Counted from the first letter of the stretch, positions 18,488 to 28,818 are shown. The stretch is 64,000 bases of DNA from JAVDCA01 sp035293985 (GCA_035293985.1 DATGLS010000025.1:62001-126000), one strand, 5' to 3'. Notes: generated from the sequence alone by a model not told the origin. Translations and numbers: made by a program.

Positions 18488-18568
18488 GTCATGGCCGGGC
18501 TTGTCCCGGCCATCCACGTCTTCCTTTGCTGCGAAGACGTGGATGCCCTGCCTAAAGCCGGGCATGAC
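18488..18568. repeat. Family A intergenic palindrome, copy 3
   Basis: It starts GTCATGGCCGGGCTTGTCCC, identical over that stretch to the copy at 2787, and ends GGGCATGAC. The paired arms CACGTCTTC and GAAGACGTG form the centre. It lies between odhA and odhB, two genes whose products are needed in fixed ratio. Confidence 0.88.
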
Positions 18569-18582
18569 GCATTCTAATGGTG

Positions 18583-21540
18583 TTACCCCAGCGCCTCTTC
18601 CAGGAACTGCTTCAGCTGCGCAAGATGCTTCGACATCAGGCCGGTCGCGGTCGCGGCGGAGGCGGGGCGGCCGGCGTAGCGGGCGAAGCGGTGCTTGGCG
18701 CCGATCTGGTTGAGCACCCAGCCGATGAAGGTGTCGACGAAGAACCACGCGCCCATGTTGCGCGGCTCCTCCTGGCACCACACGATCTCGGCCTGCTTGA
18801 AGCGGGAGAGCTCGGCCATCAGCGCCTTGGTCGGGAACGGATAGAGCTGCTCGAGGCGTAGCAGGTAGATGTCGTCGATGCCGCGCTTCTCGCGCTCTTC
18901 GTAAAGGTCGTAATAGACCTTGCCGGCGCAAAGCACGACGCGGCGGATATTGGCGTCGTCCACCAGCTTGATCTTCTCGCCGGGCAGCATCTGGGCGTCG
19001 TCCCATAAGAGACGGTGGAACGTGGTGCCGGCGCCCATCTCGTCCAGGCGTGAGACCGCGCGCTTGTGGCGCAGCAGGCTCTTCGGCGTCATCAGGATCA
19101 GCGGCTTCCTGATCTCGCGCTTGAGCTGGCGACGCAGGATGTGGAAGAGGTTCGCGGGCGTCGTGCAGTTCGCGACCTGCATGTTGTCTTCCGCCGCCAT
19201 CTGCAGGAAGCGCTCGAGCCGCGCCGACGAATGCTCCGGTCCCTGGCCCTCGTACCCGTGCGGCAGCATGCAGACGAGGCCCGACATGCGCAGCCACTTG
19301 CGCTCGCCCGAAGAGATGAACTGGTCGAACAGCACCTGGGCGCCATTCGCGAAGTCGCCGAACTGCGCCTCCCAGATGGTGAGCGCCGTCGGCTCGGCGA
19401 GCGAATAGCCGTACTCGAAGCCGAGCACCGCCTCCTCGGAGAGCATCGAGTTGATCACCTCGTAGCGCGCCTGGTTGGCGCCGAGGTTGTTGAACGGCGT
19501 GTAGCGCTCCTCGTTCTCCTGGTCGATCAGCACCGAATGGCGCTGCGAGAACGTGCCGCGCTCGGAATCCTGGCCCGACAACCGCACGCGGTGGCCCTCG
19601 GTCAGCAGCGTGCAGAAGGCGAGCGCCTCGGCGGTCGCCCAGTCGATGCCCTGGCCGGTCTCGATCGCCTTGGCGCGGCTCGCGAGGAAGCGCTGGATGG
19701 TGCGGTGGACGTGGAAGCTCTGCGGCGTCGTCGTGATCTTGTGGCCGATCTCCTTGAGCTTCTCGACCGGGACCCCGGTGATGCCGCGGCGCGGATCGTC
19801 CGATTGGTCGGCCGCCTTGTAGCCCGCCCAGCGGCCGTCGAGCCAATCGGCCTTGTTCGACTTGTAGCCCTGGCTCGCCTCCAGCTCGACGTCGAGCCGC
19901 GCGCGCCAGTCGGCCTTCATCTTCTCGATCTCGCCGTCGGTGACGACGTTCTCGCCCACGAGCTTCTTGCCGTAGATCTCGAGCGTGGTCGGATGGCTGG
20001 CGATCGTCTTGTACATCAGCGGCTGGGTGAACGAGGGCTCGTCGCCCTCGTTGTGGCCGTGCCGGCGGTAGCAGAACATGTCGATCACGACCGGCTTCTG
20101 GAATTTCTGCCGGAACTCGGTCGCGATCTTGGCCGCGAACACCACCGCTTCGGGATCATCGCCGTTGGCGTGGAAGATCGGCGCCTCGATCATCTTGGCG
20201 ACGTCGGACGGGTAGGGCGACGAGCGCGAGTAGCGCGGATAGGTCGTGAAGCCGATCTGGTTGTTGACGATGAAGTGCACCGAGCCGCCGGTGCGGTGGC
20301 CGCGCAGGCCGGATAGGCCGAAGCATTCCGCGATCACGCCCTGGCCCGCGAACGAGGCGTCGCCCGAGATCAAGAGCGGTATCACCATCGTGCGATCTTC
20401 CGGGGTCGCGCCGAGCTGGTCCTGCTTGGCACGCACCTTGCCGAGCACCACCGGGTTGACGATCTCGAGGTGCGACGGGTTGGCGGTGAGCGAGAGGTGC
20501 ACCTTGTTGTTGTCGAACTCGCGGTCGGACGAGGCGCCGAGGTGATACTTCACGTCACCGGAACCCTCGATATCGTCGGGGCTCGACGAGCCGCCCTTGA
20601 ACTCGTGGAAGATCGCGCGCTGCGGCTTCGCCATCACCTGGGCGAGCACGTTGAGGCGGCCACGGTGCGCCATGCCGATCGCGATCTCTTTGACGCCGAG
20701 CGCGCCGCCGCGCTTGATGATCTGCTCCAGCGCCGGGATCATCGACTCGCCGCCGTCGAGGCCGAACCGCTTGGTGCCGGTGAACTTGAGGTCGCAGAAC
20801 TTCTCGAAACCTTCCGCCTCGACCAGCTTGTTGAGGATCGCGCGCTTGCCCTCGCGGGTGAAGCTGATCTCCTTGTGCGGGCCCTCGATGCGCTCCTGGA
20901 TCCACGCCTTCTGCGCCGGGTCGGAGATGTGCATGAACTCGACGCCGAGCGTCTGGCAGTAGGTGCGGCTGAGGATCGCGACGATCTCGCGAATGGTGCC
21001 GAACTCGAGGCCGAGCACGTGGTCGATGAAGATCGGGCGGTCGAGATCGCCGTCGCCGAATCCGTAGGAGCGCGGGTCGAGCTCCTCGTGGTCGCGCGGC
21101 GGCTCGAGGCCGAGCGGATCGAGATTGGCGTGCAGGTGGCCGCGCATGCGGTAGGCGCGGATCAGCATGATGGCGCGGATCGAGTCGTGCGTCGCCTGCT
21201 GCACCTCGACCTCGGTGATCTCGTGGCCGTTGGTCTGCGCCTTGGCCTTGATCTTGTCGCCGACCGCCTTCTCGACCTCGGCCCAGTCGCCATCGAGGGC
21301 GGAGACGAGGTCGTTGCGTTCGATGAGGGGCCAGTTGCGCCGGCGCCAGGACGGACCGCGAGCGATCCGCGTCACATCGGCGGCATTGTCCTTCAGGCCG
21401 GCGAAGAAGGCCTGCCACTCGGCGTCGACCGATTTCGGGTCCGTCTCGTAGCGGGCGTAGAGGTCGTCGATGTAGGGGGCGTTGCCGCCATAGAGAAATG
21501 ACGAAAGGGCAAAGGCCGCGTTGGCGTCTTGGCGAGACAT
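18583..21540 (-). CDS. odhA: 2-oxoglutarate dehydrogenase E1
   Basis: This is a thiamine-diphosphate enzyme of 985 residues from ATG 21540, normal for alphaproteobacterial SucA/OdhA. The N-terminal segment NAPYIDDLYARY docks onto E2. Central GMAHRGRLNVLA and GDASFAGQG blocks bind the cofactor, and the C-terminal transketolase half carries LLPHGYEGQGPEHSSAR. It decarboxylates 2-oxoglutarate and succinylates the E2 lipoate. A possible earlier start 15 codons upstream is not conserved in type. It lies 308 bp after sucD; that gap holds a family C repeat and an AT-rich stretch near 21660-21720 that may carry a promoter. Confidence 0.95.
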   Translation of the reverse strand: MSRQDANAAFALSSFLYGGNAPYIDDLYARYETDPKSVDAEWQAFFAGLKDNAADVTRIARGPSWRRRNWPLIERNDLVSALDGDWAEVEKAVGDKIKAKAQTNGHEITEVEVQQATHDSIRAIMLIRAYRMRGHLHANLDPLGLEPPRDHEELDPRSYGFGDGDLDRPIFIDHVLGLEFGTIREIVAILSRTYCQTLGVEFMHISDPAQKAWIQERIEGPHKEISFTREGKRAILNKLVEAEGFEKFCDLKFTGTKRFGLDGGESMIPALEQIIKRGGALGVKEIAIGMAHRGRLNVLAQVMAKPQRAIFHEFKGGSSSPDDIEGSGDVKYHLGASSDREFDNNKVHLSLTANPSHLEIVNPVVLGKVRAKQDQLGATPEDRTMVIPLLISGDASFAGQGVIAECFGLSGLRGHRTGGSVHFIVNNQIGFTTYPRYSRSSPYPSDVAKMIEAPIFHANGDDPEAVVFAAKIATEFRQKFQKPVVIDMFCYRRHGHNEGDEPSFTQPLMYKTIASHPTTLEIYGKKLVGENVVTDGEIEKMKADWRARLDVELEASQGYKSNKADWLDGRWAGYKAADQSDDPRRGITGVPVEKLKEIGHKITTTPQSFHVHRTIQRFLASRAKAIETGQGIDWATAEALAFCTLLTEGHRVRLSGQDSERGTFSQRHSVLIDQENEERYTPFNNLGANQARYEVINSMLSEEAVLGFEYGYSLAEPTALTIWEAQFGDFANGAQVLFDQFISSGERKWLRMSGLVCMLPHGYEGQGPEHSSARLERFLQMAAEDNMQVANCTTPANLFHILRRQLKREIRKPLILMTPKSLLRHKRAVSRLDEMGAGTTFHRLLWDDAQMLPGEKIKLVDDANIRRVVLCAGKVYYDLYEEREKRGIDDIYLLRLEQLYPFPTKALMAELSRFKQAEIVWCQEEPRNMGAWFFVDTFIGWVLNQIGAKHRFARYAGRPASAATATGLMSKHLAQLKQFLEEALG

Positions 21541-21757
21541 CAGTTGATCCTGATTCGATCCTGGCTGGGCGTGGGAACGCCCCAAATGACTGGCGAAACA
21601 GCCGCGACAGGCCCGGCCCGGACGGGCGAATCGGCTCGTCCTTCATGTAAGCCGCGGGGAGGCCGCGAACAATCGCCTAATCGTCTTCTATGACTTTAAA
21701 ATAACCAAATGATTGAATGAGAGTTCAGAGCATCGGTGGCAGGCGCGTCGGCTGGGG
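21541..21757. other. Part of the sucD-odhA gap upstream of odhA
   Basis: The odhA side of the 308-bp gap contains no gene. Bases about 21660-21720 are markedly AT-rich (ACTTTAAAATAACCAAATGA is part), unlike the surrounding sequence, which makes this the most likely place for an internal promoter of odhA-odhB-lpdA. I cannot assign exact -35 and -10 boxes. Confidence 0.35.
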
Positions 21758-21845
21758 GGCGAATAGCGAATGGCGAGTAGCGAATAGGGGAGTAGTCCCG
21801 AGGGGCCCCGGCCTCTCCGCTACTCGCCACTCCCTATTCGCCCGC
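21758..21845. repeat. Family C intergenic palindrome, copy 1
   Basis: The left arm is GGCGAATAGCGAATGGCGAG and the right arm ends CTCCCTATTCGCC. Between them are AGTCCCGAGGGGCCCC and CTACTCGCCA. It sits just behind the sucD stop at 21849. Related copies at 35533 and 44231 also lie at gene ends. Confidence 0.8.
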
Positions 21846-21848
21846 CTT

Positions 21849-22732
<884 letters not shown>

Positions 22733-22733
<1 letters not shown>

Positions 22734-23902
22734 CACGCGGCTCCTTTGACGGCCTTCACGATCTTCTGCGCCGCGTCGTCGAGATCGTCGGCCGAGGTGA
22801 CGTTGAGCTTGGAGTCGGCGATGATCTTCTTGCCGAGCTCGACATTGGTGCCCTCGAGCCGCACCACCAGCGGCACCTCGAGGCCGGTCTCCTTCACGGC
22901 CGCGACCACGCCTTCGGCGATGACGTCGCATTTCATGATGCCGCCGAAGATGTTGACCAGGATGCCTTTGACGTGGTGGTCGGACGTGATGATCTTGAAC
23001 GCCGCCGCCACCTTGTCCTTGGTGGCGCTACCGCCGACGTCGAGGAAGTTCGCCGGCGCCTCGCCGTAGAGCTTGATGATGTCCATGGTCGCCATGGCGA
23101 GGCCGGCGCCGTTGACCATGCAGCCGATGGTGCCGTCGAGCGCGACGTAGTTGAGGTCGTATTTCGACGCCTCGACCTCTTTGGCGTCCTCCTCCGTGAG
23201 GTCGCGCAGCGCCACGATGTCGGAGTGGCGAAACAGCGCGTTGTCGTCGAACCCGACCTTGGCGTCGAGGCAGATGAGCTGGCCTGCCTTGGTGACGACC
23301 AGCGGATTGATCTCGAGCAGCGCCATGTCCTTGCTGACGAAGGCGGTATAGAGCTTGCTCACCACGGCTTCGGCCTGCTTGGCGAGGTCGCCCTTGAGCC
23401 CGAGCGCCTGGGCGACGCGGCGGCCGTGATGCGGCATCGCGCCGGTCGCGGGATCGACCGAGAAGGTCACGATCTTCTCCGGCGTCTTGTGCGCGACCTC
23501 CTCGATGTCCATGCCGCCCTCGGTCGAGACCACGAAGGCGACGCGCGACGTCGTGCGGTCGACCAGCGCCGAGAGGTAGAACTCCTTGTCGATCGCCGAG
23601 CCTTCCTCGATGTAGAGCCGGTTGACCTGCTTGCCCTTCGGGCCGGTCTGGTGCGTCACCAGGGTCGAGCCGAGCAAGCGCGCCGCCTCGCGCTGCACCT
23701 CGTCGATCGATTTGACCACCTTGACGCCGCCGGCCTTGCCGCGGCCGCCGGCGTGGATCTGTGCCTTGACGACCCATACCGGCCCGCCGAGCTGGCGGGC
23801 ACCCGCGACCGCGTCCTCGACCGTGAACGCCGGCACGCCGCGCGGCACCGGCACGCCGAAGTCGCGCAGCACCGCTTTCGCCTGATACTCGTGGATATTC
23901 AT
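22733..23902 (-). CDS. sucC: Succinyl-CoA synthetase beta subunit
   Basis: This is an ATP-grasp protein of 389 residues, against 388 in E. coli. It begins MNIHEYQAKAVLRDFGVP, has WVVKAQIHAGGRGKAGGVK for nucleotide binding and the FDDNALFRH and GCMVNGAGLAMATMD blocks of the C-terminal CoA-ligase half. It follows mdh after 69 bp and is coupled to sucD. This mdh-sucC-sucD-odhA order is characteristic of alphaproteobacteria. Confidence 0.95.
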
Positions 23903-23971
23903 GCGATCGTCCCGCGGCCGGATTGTATCGATGACGGCGGTCTCAGCGGCCGCCGTCGGTGGAGGAGGGGC

Positions 23972-24937
23972 TTACTTCCCGAGGTTGGGCGCGATTTTCA
24001 TGCAGGCCTCGACCAGGCCGCGCACCGCACTCGAGGATTTGTCGAACATGGCGCGCTCGGCGCCGTTGAGGTCGATCTCGATGATGCGCTCGACGCCCTT
24101 GGCGCCGAGCACCACCGGAACACCGACATAGAGATCCTTCACGCCGTACTCGCCGTTGAGATAGGCCGCGCAAGGCAGCACGCGCTTCTTGTCCTTGAGA
24201 TAGCTCTCCGCCATCGCGATCGCCGAGGCCGCCGGCGCGTAGAAGGCCGAGCCGGTCTTGAGCAGGTTGACGATCTCGCCGCCGCCCTTGCGGGTGCGCT
24301 CCACGATCGCGTCGATGCGCTCCTGGGTGGTCCAGCCCATCTTGATCAGGTCGGGCAGCGGAATGCCCGCAACGGTCGAGTAGCGTATCAGCGGCACCAT
24401 GTCGTCGCCGTGGCCGCCGAGCGTCATCGCGGTGACGTCCTTGACCGAGACGTTGAACTCGTCGGCGAGGAAGTAGCGGAAGCGCGACGAATCGAGCACG
24501 CCCGCCATGCCGACCACCTTCGGCTTGGGCAGGCCGCAGGCCTTCTGCAGCGCCCACACCATGGCGTCGAGCGGGTTGGTGATGCAGATCACGAAGGCAT
24601 TGGGCGCGTATTTCTTGATCCCGGTGCCGACCTGCTCCATCACCTTGAGATTGATGCTGAGCAGATCGTCGCGGCTCATGCCCGGCTTGCGCGGCACGCC
24701 GGCGGTGACGATGCACACCGCCGCGCCTTCCATCGCCTCGTAGGCGTTCACCCCCGAAAATTGAGCGTCGTAGCCGTCGACCGGCGAGGATTCGGCGATG
24801 TCGAGCCCCTTGCCCTGCGGAATGCCCTCGGCGATGTCGAACAGCACCACGTCGCCCAGCTCCTTGATGCCGATCAGGTGCGCGAGCGTGCCGCCGATCT
24901 GGCCGGCGCCGATGAGGGCGATCTTTGGACGTGCCAT
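23972..24937 (-). CDS. mdh: Malate dehydrogenase (LDH-like)
   Basis: The protein is 321 residues from ATG 24937. It has the NAD-binding loop GAGQIGGTLAHL, the substrate Arg pair in VPRKPGMSRDDLL, CITNPLDAM and the catalytic histidine in TLGGHGDDMVP. This is the lactate-dehydrogenase-like type of MDH used by alphaproteobacteria. It oxidises malate to oxaloacetate and is first in the TCA block, so the 211 bp between it and zapE probably carry the main promoter; I cannot name the boxes with confidence. Confidence 0.95.
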   Translation of the reverse strand: MARPKIALIGAGQIGGTLAHLIGIKELGDVVLFDIAEGIPQGKGLDIAESSPVDGYDAQFSGVNAYEAMEGAAVCIVTAGVPRKPGMSRDDLLSINLKVMEQVGTGIKKYAPNAFVICITNPLDAMVWALQKACGLPKPKVVGMAGVLDSSRFRYFLADEFNVSVKDVTAMTLGGHGDDMVPLIRYSTVAGIPLPDLIKMGWTTQERIDAIVERTRKGGGEIVNLLKTGSAFYAPAASAIAMAESYLKDKKRVLPCAAYLNGEYGVKDLYVGVPVVLGAKGVERIIEIDLNGAERAMFDKSSSAVRGLVEACMKIAPNLGK

Positions 24938-25148
24938 GAGGGGAAATCCTTCGAGCAATCTCGGCGCCGGGCGGCGCCGTCGCGCGGTGGGTTAGACCCT
25001 TCAACCGGCCCGTTCAAGCCACCACGGGGGCGGCGTCCCCGCAGTGCAAAACATGACCGCGTCCCGGTGTCGGGTCAGCTGTTATACGTTATGCCAGACC
25101 GTGGTCGGTCGCCAAGCCCCCTCGCGGGCACCGCCTGCGACACGTGCG

Positions 25149-26324
25149 TCACGTCTCGACGATGCCTTCGGTCGAGCCCGTCACCTCGGCGCGGCGGCCG
25201 TGCGGGAGCGCGAGATATTCCTGCGAGCCCATCTCGGTGAGGCGCGAGGCGGTGCGGCGGAATTCCTGCACCTCGTAGCCGTCGTCGGCGCGATAGAGGT
25301 CGAACGGCTCGGCCGCCGCCGAGGCGACGAGCTTCACGGCGTTGTCGTAGAGGGTGTCGATCAGCGCGATGAAGCGCTTGGCCTCGTTGCGCTGAGCGAG
25401 CTCCATCACGGGCACGTGGTCGAGAACCAATGCATGGAATTCGCGCGCGAGCCGCAGATAATCTATCGCGCCGAGCGGCCGTTCACACAGCTCCGCGAAG
25501 GTGAAGCGGGCGACCCCCATGGCGGCGCGCGGCACGTGCACGGCGTGCCCCTTGACCATGAGCTCGAGCGGCGCGCCCGCGTGGCCGAGCGCGAGCCGCC
25601 GCCACGCCTCGTCGAGCGCGCGGTCGGCGGCCGCATCCGCCGGCACGTGCCACACCTTGACGGTCGCGAGCTTGTCCAGGCGGAAGTCCGATTTGGCCGC
25701 GAGCCGCACCACGTCCATGTATTTGTGCAGCAGCGCGATGAACGGCAGAAACAGCGCGCGGTTGAGACCATCCTTGTAGAGCTCGTCCGGCGCGACGTTC
25801 GAGGTCGCCACCACGACGCCGCCGTGCTCGAACATCCAGGTGAATAGCCGGCCGAGGATCATCGCGTCGGCGATGTCGGTGACGTGGAATTCGTCGAAGC
25901 ACAGCACCCAGGATTCCTCGGCGATGTCGGCCGCGACGCGCGCGATCGGATCGCCGTTCGCGAGCTCGCCCGACTTGATCTTCTGCCGGTAGGCGTAGAT
26001 GCGCTCGTGCACGTCGGCCATGAACTCGTGGAAATGCGCGCGCCGCTTGCGCCGCGCCGTGCAGACGGCGAAGAACAGGTCCATCAGCATGGTCTTGCCG
26101 CGACCGACGTCGCCGTGGATGTAGAGGCCCTTGAGCGGCGCCTGCTCCTTCTCGCGCCGCGCGAAGATCCAGCCGAGCTGCGACGACTTGCGCGCCAGCC
26201 GATGCGAGGCGAGGCGCTCGTTGAGGCGGTCGAGCCGCGCCGCGAGCGCCACCTGCGCCGGGTCGCGCTCGATCTCACCCGCCTCGAGCAGGGCGGCGTA
26301 TCGGGCGCTGACGGACGCTGACAT
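25149..26324 (-). CDS. zapE: Cell division ATPase ZapE (AFG1 family)
   Basis: From ATG 26324 the protein has 391 residues. It carries Walker A GDVGRGKTMLMD near residue 80, Walker B CFDEFHVTDIADAM and the LFLPFIALL and DYLRLAREF blocks of AFG1-like ATPases. In E. coli ZapE associates with FtsZ and destabilises Z rings; mitochondrial AFG1 helps turn over respiratory subunits. Placement upstream of mdh is common in related genomes. An earlier ATG at 26387 would add a non-conserved 21 residues. Confidence 0.92.
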   Translation of the reverse strand: MSASVSARYAALLEAGEIERDPAQVALAARLDRLNERLASHRLARKSSQLGWIFARREKEQAPLKGLYIHGDVGRGKTMLMDLFFAVCTARRKRRAHFHEFMADVHERIYAYRQKIKSGELANGDPIARVAADIAEESWVLCFDEFHVTDIADAMILGRLFTWMFEHGGVVVATSNVAPDELYKDGLNRALFLPFIALLHKYMDVVRLAAKSDFRLDKLATVKVWHVPADAAADRALDEAWRRLALGHAGAPLELMVKGHAVHVPRAAMGVARFTFAELCERPLGAIDYLRLAREFHALVLDHVPVMELAQRNEAKRFIALIDTLYDNAVKLVASAAAEPFDLYRADDGYEVQEFRRTASRLTEMGSQEYLALPHGRRAEVTGSTEGIVET

Positions 26325-26617
26325 GTGCGGATGGTGGCATGCGGCTGGGGGCCCACCGCCATAGCCGCTTTTCAGCCACTCCGACAAGGCGCGGTGCGCT
26401 CAACGTCGCGAACATGCTCACGCGATGCTCACGCGCAAGTGAAGTCATTGGCGCGCATTAGGCGAGTCCTTGTGATTGGCAAGTGAAACCCCGAACCGAT
26501 AGGTCCGTATCATCGAGCGCTGGACGATGAGACCAATCGAACGGCAACGCGCCCCGAATGAATACTGTCGGGCGACTTCAACCAAGCCCTTGAACACATC
26601 AATGCAGGAGATTGAAC

Positions 26618-26854
26618 ATGAACAGCAAGACGAAATTCGCGCTCGCCGCCGTTCTCTTCTCGGCCATTGCTTCCCCGGCCCTGGCAGGCGACCAGGACAG
26701 CGCGACATTGCTGGCCACCAGTGGCCGCATCATCGAGCAACCCGCCCCGATGCCGGCGAACGCCTACGCGTCGGCCACTTGGTCCGCGCATCGCCACACC
26801 CCGTCGCATTGGTCGATGTCGTCCGCCGACTTCCAGGCGCAAGGGTCGCGCTGA
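26618..26854 (+). CDS. Small secreted protein of unknown function
   Basis: The gene starts at ATG 26618 with CAGGAG seven bases upstream and encodes 78 residues. Residues 1-23 form a signal peptide (KTKFALAAVLFSAIASPALAG), leaving about 55 residues rich in Ala, Ser, His and Trp (ATWSAHRHTPSHW). I do not recognise a family for the mature part. A 10-bp hairpin follows at 26927. A second small secreted protein with a similar signal peptide lies 231 bp downstream, suggesting a duplicated or co-selected pair. Confidence 0.68.
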   Translation: MNSKTKFALAAVLFSAIASPALAGDQDSATLLATSGRIIEQPAPMPANAYASATWSAHRHTPSHWSMSSADFQAQGSR

Positions 26855-26926
26855 TGCTCTTGCGCTGAGCAACAGCGCCATCTCAAGTCCGCCGAACCGT
26901 CGCCCCCCTCCGGTTCTGGCGCGCGG

Positions 26927-26950
26927 GCGGCCGGTCGCAAGACCGGCCGC
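26927..26950 (+). terminator. Hairpin downstream of first small secreted gene
   Basis: GCGGCCGGTC and GACCGGCCGC form a perfect 10-bp stem around a GCAA loop, followed by CTTCTCGTTT. The T tract is weak, but position behind a single small gene supports a terminator or an mRNA-stabilising hairpin. Confidence 0.6.
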
Positions 26951-27085
26951 CTTCTCGTTTGCGCGCTTTCGCCGCGGATTTCGTGCCCTTGCCGCCTTCC
27001 ATCGGAACCCGGGCAACTTTCGCGCGCCCCAAGCGTAGACCTGCTGAGCGTGTGCAAATCACGCAGCGAAAACCAAGGAGGAACC

Positions 27086-27301
27086 ATGAAAGTCAGGACG
27101 AAGATCGTGCTGGCGGCGATCGTCGCCTCATCGTTCGCCGCGCCCGTGATGGCAGGTGAATGGGTGTATCACGGCGGTCCGAAATCGCCGGACTCGCTCA
27201 CGACATATGTTCCGTACGATTCCGCGTATTACGGCGGCCCGTACGGGGGCCCGCCGTACGGCTACGGCTATTGGCACGGATCGCCAGAAGTCGGCGACTG
27301 A
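27086..27301 (+). CDS. Small secreted Tyr/Gly/Pro-rich protein
   Basis: ATG 27086 is preceded by a strong ribosome binding site, AAGGAGG. The protein is 71 residues: signal peptide 1-23 (KVRTKIVLAAIVASSFAAPV), then about 48 residues dominated by Tyr, Gly and Pro (YYGGPYGGPPYGYGYW). Such low-complexity Tyr/Gly tails occur in small envelope proteins of Bradyrhizobium-like bacteria; no function is known. The signal peptide resembles that of the gene at 26618 (shared K-x-K/R-T-K and LAA pattern and ending in AG), while the mature parts differ. Confidence 0.7.
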   Translation: MKVRTKIVLAAIVASSFAAPVMAGEWVYHGGPKSPDSLTTYVPYDSAYYGGPYGGPPYGYGYWHGSPEVGD

Positions 27302-27325
27302 ACGGCTGCCTATTTTGCGCAACAA

Positions 27326-27351
27326 ATGGCCGGTCGCGTCGGACCGGCCAT
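27326..27351 (+). terminator. Hairpin downstream of second small secreted gene
   Basis: ATGGCCGGTC and GACCGGCCAT form a 10-bp stem with loop GCGTCG. The core GGCCGGTC/GACCGGCC is the same as in the hairpin behind the preceding small gene (26927). No T run follows, so this may protect the 3' end rather than terminate by itself. Confidence 0.55.
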
Positions 27352-27546
27352 CGCATGGCTGTCAAGCCCTGCATTCTGACAATGTGCTAATCCAATCAAT
27401 GTATTGAATTGATGCTGCGGCGCAATATATGCGCAACAATCGGGTCGCAATGATGCGCCCTGATTCGCGGCCCCAAAGCGCCGCAACACCAGCCGGGAGT
27501 GATCGCCAGGAGGGCTCCGCGACAGCCTATGTCAGGAGACCTGGGA

Positions 27547-28122
27547 ATGGACGAGTTGCTCATCGACGGCGGCATGATCCGCAAATTGTGGCCGGGCGAG
27601 TCGAAGGCCTATCGCGACCACCTGCTGCGCCTCGATCCCGAGAGTCGGCACAATCGCTTCGGGGGTGCTGTCGCGGATGAATTCGTCGCGGCCTATGCGG
27701 CCGGTGCCATGCGGGGGCGTGGCGTCCTGCACGCGTTCCTGGTCGATCGCGTGCTGCGCGGGGTCGCCGAGCTGAAGCCGTTCGGGTCCGGCCTTCCGAC
27801 CGAGGCCGAGGTCGCCTTCAGCATCGAGAAACCCTGGCAGAGCCATGGCGTCGGCTCGGCGCTGCTCGAGCGCACGCTGCTCGCAGCGCGCAACCGCGGC
27901 ATCAAGCTCGTGCACATGGCATGCCTCGGCGAGAATGCCCGCATGCAGCAGCTCGCGCGCAAGTACGAGGCCGAGCTGCGGGTCGACTTAGGCAGCGTGG
28001 TGGGCGAAGTCACCGCGGCGCAGGCGACGCCGCTGTCGCTGTTCCGCGAGATGCTCGCTGACGGGCACGGCGTTGCGGCAGCCGTGCTCGACGTCCAGGC
28101 GCGGATGTTGCGATCGGCCTGA
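27547..28122 (+). CDS. GNAT family N-acetyltransferase
   Basis: I chose ATG 27547 because AGGAG lies about ten bases upstream; upstream in-frame starts at 27529 and 27499 are weaker. The 191-residue protein has the GNAT motif A region VAFSIEKPWQSHGVGSALLERTL, where QSHGVGSAL is the acetyl-CoA loop (Q-x-x-G-x-G). It begins with LRLDPESRHNRFGG, a pattern shared with GNAT domains of the protein-acetylase type. The acceptor is unknown. It converges on thpR with an 8-bp gap. Confidence 0.8.
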   Translation: MDELLIDGGMIRKLWPGESKAYRDHLLRLDPESRHNRFGGAVADEFVAAYAAGAMRGRGVLHAFLVDRVLRGVAELKPFGSGLPTEAEVAFSIEKPWQSHGVGSALLERTLLAARNRGIKLVHMACLGENARMQQLARKYEAELRVDLGSVVGEVTAAQATPLSLFREMLADGHGVAAAVLDVQARMLRSA

Positions 28123-28130
28123 CGACGCCG

Positions 28131-28667
28131 TCACGCCGCCAGCGGATAGGCGGCCTCGACCACATACGGTCCGCCGCCGATCGACGCGCGCGAGGAGTAG
28201 AGGACGAAGCGCGAGACGCGGAACGGCGGCGGGCGAAACGGATGGCGCGACGCCAGGTAGTCGGCGACGTCGTGGGTCGAGGCGTCGCGTAGGCGCGCGA
28301 GCGTCACGTGCGGCGTATATTTGCGGCCTTCGGGCTCGAGGCCGGCGCGCTGCATCAGGCGCTCGTGCTCGGCCTGCAGCTGGAAGAGCTGCTGCGTCGG
28401 TGCGACGGTCGCAACCACCGCGCGCGGCCGGTTGCCGCCGAACGAGGTGAGCCCATCGAGCTGCAGCTCGAAGCTCATCCTGCGTACGTTGCCGAGAATG
28501 AACGCGACCTCCTGCGCCATCATGTCGTCGATGTCGCCGATGAAGCGCAGCGTGAGGTGATAGTGCTCGGGATCGATCCAGCGCGCGCCCGGCAGACCGC
28601 CACGAAGCATCGAGAGCGATAGGCCGGCACTGGCCGGAATTTCAAGCGCGGTGAACAGCCGGGGCAT
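28131..28667 (-). CDS. thpR: RNA 2',3'-cyclic phosphodiesterase (2H family)
   Basis: This is a 178-residue protein from ATG 28667 with two H-x-T-x motifs: HLTL (His37) and HVTL (His120). These define the 2H phosphoesterase fold of ThpR/LigT. It begins MPRLFTALEIP, typical of the family. The enzyme opens RNA 2',3'-cyclic phosphates and was first described as a 2'-5' RNA ligase. Alternative upstream ATG at 28703 would add residues without similarity. Confidence 0.9.
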   Translation of the reverse strand: MPRLFTALEIPASAGLSLSMLRGGLPGARWIDPEHYHLTLRFIGDIDDMMAQEVAFILGNVRRMSFELQLDGLTSFGGNRPRAVVATVAPTQQLFQLQAEHERLMQRAGLEPEGRKYTPHVTLARLRDASTHDVADYLASRHPFRPPPFRVSRFVLYSSRASIGGGPYVVEAAYPLAA

Positions 28668-28818
28668 GGGACAGGCGTTCCACGGGGCAGTCGCAAAGCG
28701 CATTCAACGTACAAGACCATGCGCCGGTCTGGTTAGCATTCCCTAAATGTGGGGATTCGCACGCAAGACGCAACACGTTTGTCGCCGCACCTGCGTCATC
28801 AGCGCGTCATGCATTTCG

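Noticed and set aside
17213..19846. Apparent 877-residue fusion joining part of the odhA region with odhB
   Set aside because: The upstream two fifths is an out-of-frame reading of odhA followed by a family A repeat. The conserved E2 N terminus (TEIRVPTLGES) begins at 18469 and odhA is intact in another frame.
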